A DNA stretch of 64,000 nucleotides from an uncultured Saprospiraceae bacterium (GTDB lineage: Bacteria; Bacteroidota; Bacteroidia; Chitinophagales; Saprospiraceae). The stretch covers positions 248,001-312,000 of the forward strand of contig CALFBH010000041.1 in NCBI GenBank assembly GCA_937951615.1, written 5' to 3'. Of the stretch, positions 58,247-64,000 are shown one piece after another (position 1 is the first letter of the stretch; each line of letters begins with the position of its first letter). Below the pieces are notes generated by a model. It was given only the letters and a program-made list of their open reading frames with translations. It did no database searches and was not told the origin of the DNA. A program made the position numbers and the translations under genes.

Positions 58247-60880
58247 ATGCGGGTACTACTAACAACACTATTCCTATGCTTTGCGTCGACTATCCTTTCG
58301 GCACAAGCTACTGTGTTGGAAAAACGTATTGATTTCAGTTGCAAAAACAAACCCATTAAAGAGACTTTAGAGAAATTAAAGAGAAAAAGTGGGATTCGAA
58401 TTTCTTATTCGGATGCGACATTGGGCAATAAACGTATCACCATCAAGGCTCGGAGTAGAAAAGTGGGCAAGATACTCAGTGATATTCTTCGTAAAAATTC
58501 GCTGACTTATGAACTACATGCCGGTCAGATTATCATTCGCCCCGCCCCCCGTGTATCTACGCAGTTTCCTAAACATCATTTTCGCGGTACAATTATCAAT
58601 GAATACAATCAAGAGCCTTTACCGGCAGTGACCATTCATGTTCCACAAAGAAAGCGGCAGTTTTTAAGCAATCGGGATGGTCAATTCGATTTGGAACTTT
58701 ATGCCTGCGACAGTCTTGTTATTAGTCTTTTGTATGTAGGCTATGATACCCGAACGATTAAGTTTCCTTTTCGTCAGGATACAAGCATCCAAATCAGTAT
58801 GACGCCTTCCAATGAAACGCTACATGAAGTGCTGGTACTGGCTTCTGCTGACAAACCTGATGAGCAGGGAGAACTAGAAGCAGTGGTGACTTCTGAAAAA
58901 ATCGATCTGTTGCGTTCTTTAAAGAGTGATAAAGATGTCGTCAAAAGTATTCAGTTGCTACCCGGTGTTCAAAGTGGTAATGAAGGTTTTGCCGGACTAT
59001 ATGTCCGTGGAGGCAGTATCGATCAAAATCTGATTTTACTGGATGATGTCCCCGTTTATAATGCAACTCATCTCCTCGGTGTTTTTTCTATTTTTAATAA
59101 TGATGTAATCAGCGAAATCTCTTTACATAAAAATAATATTCCTGCCAATTATGGCGGTCGTTTGTCTTCTGTTTTGGATGTAAAAACCCGAGATGGAAAT
59201 ATGAAAAAACTTTCTGCGCAGGCTTCTTTTGGATTACTCACATCGGGTTTGTTGGTAGAAGGACCCATTAAAAGAGACAAAACTTCTTTCCTCGTCTCCG
59301 TCAGGCGTACCTGGCTGGATATGTTGATTCAGCCATTGAGCAAGCGTTGGCTCAGCAATTCATTCACGGTCAATGATGCTCAGTTGGCAACTAACGGGCA
59401 GGCTTCTTATTATTTTTATGACATCAATGCTAAAGTCACTCATATTTTTTCTGATAAAGACCGACTCTCCTTTAGTTTTTATAATGGTGGAGATAAGTTT
59501 GATTTTACAGATCAGGTGAATGACGAACGCCCTGACAGTTTATCGACGACCGAAAACATCCTAGGTTTACGATGGGGCAATTTGACAACATCTGCACGTT
59601 GGTCTCATATTTTTTCCAAAGGTATTTCCATCAATACTACAGCAAGTTTTACAGATTTTCAGTTCGACTATTTTAATCAATACAGTTACCTCAACACTGT
59701 AAGAGACTCTGTATCAATGGGGCAGCGATTTATTGAAAATTATGCTTCTGATATAAAAGACTTCGCCTTGAAAAGTCGGCTGGATTATGAAATCAATTCC
59801 AATCACTTGCTGAAGTTTGGACTAGAAGCCACACAACATATTTTCGCACCTGGAATCAATACACAAACAGAACAGAACACTGATAGCCTGATACAAATCA
59901 AAGCCAGTTTTGAAAACCCCGATTTAAATGCATGGGAATTTGGCATTTATACTCAAACCCAACATACAATTGGCAAATTCTCTTTAAGTGCAGGGATTCG
60001 TACTGCTTTTTTCGCGACCGATAAAAAAATATTTAGTACCTTTGAACCAAGGTTGGCTACCAGCATACAAATCACTGACCATTACGCACTAAGAGGTTCG
60101 TACACCAATACTACCCAATTTTTACATTTATTGAGTAATTCAAATCTTGGCTTGCCCAATGATCTTTGGATACCTTCAATTAATGGTGTTTTGCCTGAAA
60201 AAAGCTGGCAGACCGGAGTGGGAATGATTTGGTCCAACGAGCAGTATACTTTTAGTCTTGATGCTTATTATCGCGAAATGAGCAATTTGGTCACCCTGAA
60301 TACTGACAATTCTTTCTTACTGGATGGAGAAAAATGGAAGGATGAGATTATCAGTGGACAAGGCTGGTCTTATGGTATAGAAACTGCATTGACTAAGCAG
60401 GTAGGTAGTACAACTGGTATCATTGGTTATACTTTAGCTTGGTCGAACCGACAGTTTCAGGACATCAATGAAGGAGCGGTTTATCCTTATAAATATGGTA
60501 GAAAGCACGATTTCTCTGTAGCGATTCAGCAAAAATTTAATGATAAAATTGCGCTGAAAGCAGATTGGGCTTATGGTACTGGCAATCGTTTCGCTCGCGC
60601 TATTGCTGAAATACCTGGTTATGGATATATTTATGAATCTAAAAATCGTTCTACCATGCCTTCATTTCACAGGCTGAATGCAGGTGTTTTATTAAAAGGT
60701 GGAAAGGCTGAACATTTTAAATGGACATTGAACATAGGGGTTTATAATATTTACAACAGAAAAAATCCGTTCTTTTTATATCCCGGACCGGATGAAAATC
60801 CTGATGATAATAAGATTCAATACCGACAACTTAGCCTCTTCCCTATTATGCCCAATGTAAACTATAGTTTTAAATTTTAA
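58247..60880 (+). CDS. TonB-dependent outer-membrane receptor with STN and carboxypeptidase-like domains
   Basis: The 877-residue product has a signal peptide (LTTLFLCFASTILSAQ), an STN domain (about 28-100: IDFSCKNKPIKETLEKLKRKSG, KILSDILRKNSLTYELHAGQ), a CarboxypepD_reg-like domain (about 113-190: FRGTIINEYNQEPLPAVTIH), a TonB plug (about 205-330: DVVKSIQLLPGVQSGNEGFAG, YVRGGSIDQNLILLDDVPVY, YGGRLSSVLDVKTRDG) and a 22-strand barrel to the terminal FKF. The STN domain points to regulation through an anti-sigma/ECF sigma pair, which is not in the window. It forms an operon with the DUF4249 gene 4 bp downstream. Confidence 0.93.
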   Translation: MRVLLTTLFLCFASTILSAQATVLEKRIDFSCKNKPIKETLEKLKRKSGIRISYSDATLGNKRITIKARSRKVGKILSDILRKNSLTYELHAGQIIIRPAPRVSTQFPKHHFRGTIINEYNQEPLPAVTIHVPQRKRQFLSNRDGQFDLELYACDSLVISLLYVGYDTRTIKFPFRQDTSIQISMTPSNETLHEVLVLASADKPDEQGELEAVVTSEKIDLLRSLKSDKDVVKSIQLLPGVQSGNEGFAGLYVRGGSIDQNLILLDDVPVYNATHLLGVFSIFNNDVISEISLHKNNIPANYGGRLSSVLDVKTRDGNMKKLSAQASFGLLTSGLLVEGPIKRDKTSFLVSVRRTWLDMLIQPLSKRWLSNSFTVNDAQLATNGQASYYFYDINAKVTHIFSDKDRLSFSFYNGGDKFDFTDQVNDERPDSLSTTENILGLRWGNLTTSARWSHIFSKGISINTTASFTDFQFDYFNQYSYLNTVRDSVSMGQRFIENYASDIKDFALKSRLDYEINSNHLLKFGLEATQHIFAPGINTQTEQNTDSLIQIKASFENPDLNAWEFGIYTQTQHTIGKFSLSAGIRTAFFATDKKIFSTFEPRLATSIQITDHYALRGSYTNTTQFLHLLSNSNLGLPNDLWIPSINGVLPEKSWQTGVGMIWSNEQYTFSLDAYYREMSNLVTLNTDNSFLLDGEKWKDEIISGQGWSYGIETALTKQVGSTTGIIGYTLAWSNRQFQDINEGAVYPYKYGRKHDFSVAIQQKFNDKIALKADWAYGTGNRFARAIAEIPGYGYIYESKNRSTMPSFHRLNAGVLLKGGKAEHFKWTLNIGVYNIYNRKNPFFLYPGPDENPDDNKIQYRQLSLFPIMPNVNYSFKF

Positions 60881-60884
60881 ATTT

Positions 60885-61838
60885 ATGAACCCAAGCATAC
60901 CGACTAATTACTTTTTATTATCTGTAACTACAGCGTTTCTACTGTTTATGTTGAGTGGATGTGAGACGCCCATTGAGTTGGAGGTGTCACATTTAGACAG
61001 AGAACTTGTCGTTTATGCCCATATAGAAGTCGATTCTCGAAACTTGTATGTCTATGTTTCACATACTCGTTCTCCTGGCAGCAACGAAGTATTTATTCCA
61101 ATAGAAAATGCCAGCTTCAGATTATCCAGAGATGGCATGCCAAGCGAAGTTGCATTCGCAAGTATTGTCTACCCGCAGCCTGGCAATTATTCCCTATATC
61201 AGGTAAAATCATCAGAACTCATTCAAGCTGGTAGTACCTATAAGATAGAAGTAAGTACTGATGGTGATTATCCTGATATCACAGCAGAAACAGTCGTTCC
61301 GGATGCTTCGCCTTCTATTCTTAATTTTGAACATTTCAATACCTCTCCTAATGGTCTAGACTTTTATCGAATTTTGCTTGATGATGAGTCATCTGCCGAT
61401 TATTACCAGATTTCTCTGGAAGCTTACGATACCACAGGAACATCCGATATGCAAGTCATACAATTTAGTATAGATAGTCAGTCTGAAATCAATCATTTTC
61501 CAGTCAATGATGCTGCCAGTTATCCACTAGGAGGTGGGCATTTGTTTGATGATAAGGGATATAATGCTCAAGAGAAAGAGATCTTTATTAGTATTCCAAA
61601 AGGGCAAATTGGAGCAAATGATATAAGTAGAGGAAGTTGGAAATACCGCTTGTCTTTGTCGAAAGTTTCTGAGCCTTTTTACCAATTTAACAAAAGAGTT
61701 GCTCAGCAAAATGGCACTTTCCCAATACCTATATTTGGTACTCCACCTAATCCTTATAATAATGTCCAAAATGGTTATGGTTGTTTTTCTGCTCAATACA
61801 CCAGTACTCACAGTCCAGAAAAAACAATCTCGGAGTAG
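60885..61838 (+). CDS. DUF4249 lipoprotein, partner of the TonB-dependent receptor
   Basis: The 317-residue product has a lipoprotein signal (FLLFMLSGCETPIELE, Cys26). It opens with LVVYAHIEVDSRNLYVYVSHTRSPG, the DUF4249 pattern (ELVVxGxIxxxxxxxxVxLS-x-S), followed by Ig-like strands (about 60-160: IENASFRLSRDG, YKIEVSTDGDYPDITAETVV) and a C-terminal GYGCFSAQYTS. DUF4249 proteins are routinely encoded directly after TonB-dependent receptors in Bacteroidota. They probably act as surface binding lids, analogous to SusD. It starts 4 bp after the receptor stop. Confidence 0.88.
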   Translation: MNPSIPTNYFLLSVTTAFLLFMLSGCETPIELEVSHLDRELVVYAHIEVDSRNLYVYVSHTRSPGSNEVFIPIENASFRLSRDGMPSEVAFASIVYPQPGNYSLYQVKSSELIQAGSTYKIEVSTDGDYPDITAETVVPDASPSILNFEHFNTSPNGLDFYRILLDDESSADYYQISLEAYDTTGTSDMQVIQFSIDSQSEINHFPVNDAASYPLGGGHLFDDKGYNAQEKEIFISIPKGQIGANDISRGSWKYRLSLSKVSEPFYQFNKRVAQQNGTFPIPIFGTPPNPYNNVQNGYGCFSAQYTSTHSPEKTISE

Positions 61839-61851
61839 GAGAATATTTAGA

Positions 61852-62556
61852 TTAGCTTTTCTTTTTCTTGCCTTTCTTTTTCTTCTTTTTTGTTTCTATG
61901 TTCATTTTGAATCCGAGCATAAAGGCATGTGATTGTATTGGGTTTTCTCCTTTTATATCCTGCTCATAGACATAGCCAGCACGCAATATATTCTTACTCG
62001 TCAATTCATAATCCACACCAAGATAAAAGCGATATTGCTCTGCTCCTCCTGTATCTTCTCCATCTAGACGATAAAACAATTCAGCAGCAAAGTAAGGTTC
62101 AAACTTCACGCCCTTGGGTTCGTATTGCGCATAAAACATAGGACGAAGATGGCTGGAAGTGTTTTGTTTTTTATCTAATTCGTATTGGAATGTTGTTCGA
62201 AATTGAAATTCAGTTTGCAAAACATCTACTTCCTTCCTCAATAGTCCGCCTGCATACAAACGATGTCTATTCACAACTGGCAGCAATGTATAACGATAGC
62301 CTGCAAGTGTCCGAAAGAATTTATTGACTTTATAAGTCGCTTCCAGGTTAATCAAATTAAGTTTAAAATTAGAAATGTTATTATCCAGTCGAAGCTGATC
62401 GTCCAATCTAAGCCTTAAATCTTTAAGGACTTCCGATTCCAGACTAATGCCCTGCCAAAGTTCTGTATCCTGTTCGGATTGAGCAAAGGCTGATAAAGTC
62501 GTAAAAACAAGGAGTATTACTGCTAATATTCCACGCACCTGTTTAAACCTGTCCAT
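61852..62556 (-). CDS. DUF2490 outer-membrane-type protein
   Basis: I chose ATG 62556 (MDRFKQVRGILAVILLVFTT), which yields a signal peptide (cleavage after SAFAQ); longer starts at 62565 and 62589 overlap more of the upstream gene. The roughly 234-residue mature barrel shows DUF2490 strands: LWQGISLESEVLKDLRLRLD, FFRTLAGYRYTLLPVVNRHR, TEFQFRTTFQYELDKKQ, FEPYFAAELFYRLDGE, RFYLGVDYELTSKNILRAGY. An unusual Lys-rich tail (TKKKKKKGKKKKS) follows the last strand. It overlaps the DUF4956 gene by 14 bp and probably belongs to the polyphosphate/VTC unit. Confidence 0.82.
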   Translation of the reverse strand: MDRFKQVRGILAVILLVFTTLSAFAQSEQDTELWQGISLESEVLKDLRLRLDDQLRLDNNISNFKLNLINLEATYKVNKFFRTLAGYRYTLLPVVNRHRLYAGGLLRKEVDVLQTEFQFRTTFQYELDKKQNTSSHLRPMFYAQYEPKGVKFEPYFAAELFYRLDGEDTGGAEQYRFYLGVDYELTSKNILRAGYVYEQDIKGENPIQSHAFMLGFKMNIETKKKKKKGKKKKS

Positions 62557-63265
62557 GTGTTGCATCACTATTTCTGGAATTGAGTCCATTTAATATGGAT
62601 TTCTCTTGACTCAGGTAATTTACTTTGCTATTTGTTTTGTTCTGTTTTTCAAAATGTACTTGTAATACGGCACTATCATTCAGATAGTTTAGTGAAACCA
62701 CGTCAACTTTCATCACCTTTCGTCCAGTCCGGGCTTCAATGTCAGCAATGAGTTCTTCTTCACTTTCTGGCTTTATTTTATCCACATATTCATAAGTCAC
62801 TTTTTTGACATCATGTTCATCAATGAACAATAATTTTTCCAGTATAAAAAGAGAGCCTATAATGAATAAATTAATAGTCACTACTTCAGTCATGCCAAAA
62901 TTTTCGCTTGGCAATGCATTGATAACCGCAATACAGACCACTGCAAAAAGATAGGTCATATCTTTGATACCAATGGTCATTGTCCGATAACGCATAATCG
63001 AGAACAGGGCAAATAAACCAAAGGCAAAACCCAGTCCCAGCTCTACATTCATCATCATGTGACAAAGGCAGAAGATAAGAATATTGAAGATGATATAAGT
63101 GAAAGCGTATTCAGGCCTAGTGTTTCTCGGACGATAAATAAGCAGTACTATAATAGCCGTCATGACTAAATCAAACGAAAGCTTAAAGAGCAACACTTTG
63201 AGTGCTCCAACATTAAACCATATATCCAACAGGGTAACTATCTGCAATGGATCGGTAGTAGTCAT
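62543..63265 (-). CDS. DUF4956 membrane protein
   Basis: The 240-residue product has four to five membrane helices in the first 145 residues (FKLSFDLVMTAIIVLLIY, YIIFNILIFCLCHMMMN, FGLFALFSIMRYRTMTIGIK, LFAVVCIAVINALP, VTINLFIIGSLFILEKL) and a soluble C-terminal domain (150-240: VTYEYVDKIKPESEEELIADI, VVSLNYLNDSAVLQVHF). The R-Y-R-T-x-x-I-x-I-K-D-M-T-Y segment is the DUF4956 hallmark. The gene overlaps the VTC gene by 53 bp. VTC-DUF4956 pairs are common in Bacteroidota and often occur with CotH or a beta-barrel protein, so a membrane polyphosphate function is inferred. Confidence 0.85.
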   Translation of the reverse strand: MTTTDPLQIVTLLDIWFNVGALKVLLFKLSFDLVMTAIIVLLIYRPRNTRPEYAFTYIIFNILIFCLCHMMMNVELGLGFAFGLFALFSIMRYRTMTIGIKDMTYLFAVVCIAVINALPSENFGMTEVVTINLFIIGSLFILEKLLFIDEHDVKKVTYEYVDKIKPESEEELIADIEARTGRKVMKVDVVSLNYLNDSAVLQVHFEKQNKTNSKVNYLSQEKSILNGLNSRNSDATHGQV

Positions 63266-64000
63266 TATTTGTAATTTTTGCTATTTTCAGTAACTTATTC
63301 TTAAACCCATTCCTTTTTATTTGTCCATTATAACAACTCATTACACCCAGACAATATTTACTCAGTCGGATTGGGAATATTTTTTCGCGGTGCAAGGTAC
63401 ACAATGCAGCCGATTTTCGGTTAAATCTTTCCTGTTTAATCTCTATAATTGCCAAATCTGGACTACTAATCAGCTTTTCTTTTGATTCACCATACTTATG
63501 GAAGCCTATATCAAGGTCGACAGTTACTCGTTCTCGAAGATCTTTACTTACCAATGTCAATCGGGTATAATACACCCAGATGGCAGGTACCAGATTATTA
63601 GGATTGAGCGGAGTCGTTGTTTTTAATAATTCAACTTCTTCTACGCCAAGGCTAGTCCCTATGTCGTCTTTCTTGATTCGCGTTTTTACCGTTCGGCTCT
63701 TATTGGTTTTGAATTTAATTTCAAAAAAACTCAAATCAGAACTCACATAATTGCGGTATCTTACTTTGTAGCGATTTTTACGACCATTGTGGTGCTCGTT
63801 ATAACTTTCCCAATTCGGTGTATCAAAATACAATGAAGTGTAGGCGTTTTTTCGTATATGATTCACCTCCAACATAAAGTAATCAGGCGACAGGCTTTCG
63901 AGTATGCCACCTAGTTGTTCCAATCGAACAACTAATTTTGTATCCTGCCTATCCAATAATTTTACACTATCCATCTCCTGAAGAGAAATTGGTGTAAAAT
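63213..64000 (-). CDS. VTC-domain (polyphosphate polymerase-like) protein, 5' end outside the window
   Basis: The frame stays open to the right edge: upstream of the Met at 63974 the codons read FTPISLQE, and FTPISLxEMDSVKLLDRQDTK is the canonical bacterial VTC N-terminus, so the real start lies beyond position 64000. The visible part shows the tunnel-domain residues: LLDRQDTKLVVRL, YTSLYFDTPNWESYNEHHNG with RKNRYKVRYRNYVSSDLSFFEIKFK (Arg/Lys-rich strand patterns), VDLDIGFHKYG, IIEIKQERF and SKYCLGV. VTC4-type enzymes make polyphosphate from ATP. It overlaps DUF4956 downstream by 53 bp. Confidence 0.88.
   Translation of the reverse strand, partial: FTPISLQEMDSVKLLDRQDTKLVVRLEQLGGILESLSPDYFMLEVNHIRKNAYTSLYFDTPNWESYNEHHNGRKNRYKVRYRNYVSSDLSFFEIKFKTNKSRTVKTRIKKDDIGTSLGVEEVELLKTTTPLNPNNLVPAIWVYYTRLTLVSKDLRERVTVDLDIGFHKYGESKEKLISSPDLAIIEIKQERFNRKSAALCTLHREKIFPIRLSKYCLGVMSCYNGQIKRNGFKNKLLKIAKITNNDYYRSIADSYPVGYMV

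Overview
The window is chromosomal DNA from a member of the Bacteroidota, most likely a gliding or filamentous Saprospiria-type organism (the class is inferred, the phylum is well supported). The support is: a type IX secretion system (T9SS) locus (porP/sprF-like, gldK, gldL, gldM, gldN) plus a distant porW/sprE-like lipoprotein gene; several secreted proteins ending in T9SS type A sorting domains; a TonB-dependent receptor with an STN domain followed by a DUF4249 lipoprotein; a BatA/DUF4175 membrane cluster; TAnnTTTG promoter elements with poor Shine-Dalgarno sequences; and frequent TTG starts. I see no tRNA, rRNA, CRISPR array, prophage or intact IS transposase.

Layout. 1-5.3 kb: truncated haloalkane dehalogenase-like gene, HEAT/cyclophilin lipoprotein, small membrane protein, SAM hydrolase-type DUF62 protein, ABM monooxygenase, aroB. 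5.6-12.6 kb: BatA-like, DUF4175 and a third membrane protein, with an Rpn-family nuclease gene wedged between the first two. 12.8-19.4 kb: AAA_14/DUF4143 ATPase, two thioredoxin-fold lipoproteins, secreted lipase-like lipoprotein, MFS transporter, Uma2 protein. 19.5-28.7 kb: porW/sprE, B3/4-domain protein, TonB-like protein, M23 peptidase, bactofilin, AtpZ and a small membrane protein, biotin carboxyl carrier, Na+/Ca2+ antiporter. 28.8-34.8 kb: gldNMLK-porP, all on the minus strand. 35-39.2 kb: YyaL/DUF255 protein, hemD, DUF4271 protein. 39.4-45.2 kb: a surface-polysaccharide unit (UDP-xylose synthase, UDP-glucose dehydrogenase, GT2-TPR glycosyltransferase, Wzt/Wzm-type ABC exporter). 45.3-54.6 kb: duplicated short T9SS cargo genes, DHFR, another cargo gene, AlkB alkane hydroxylase, rpmI-rplT, an AAA/DUF234 ATPase, an Omp28-like T9SS cargo. 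54.7-64 kb: kptA, beta-helix lipoprotein, SAM methyltransferase, TonB-dependent receptor plus DUF4249, then DUF2490-DUF4956-VTC running off the right edge.

The most unusual property is not a gene but the repeat landscape. Gene borders, and some coding regions, carry many short tandem repeats with a period of about 7 bp (units such as AGTCGAT, GGGTTGC, CGAATAA, TTCGTAA, GCGAGAA), often arranged as two inverted arms around a small TTTTGC..GCAAAA hairpin. They resemble the heptamer STRR repeats known from filamentous cyanobacteria. At least three proteins have absorbed repeat DNA: the DUF4271 protein (NPQPATH heptapeptides), the DUF4175 protein (a roughly 125-residue His-rich segment whose DNA recurs in an intergenic region 5 kb away) and the BatA-like protein (an 18-codon palindrome plus a repeat-derived C-terminus). 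A separate 75-bp dispersed element occurs four times and a roughly 130-205-bp cruciform element five times.
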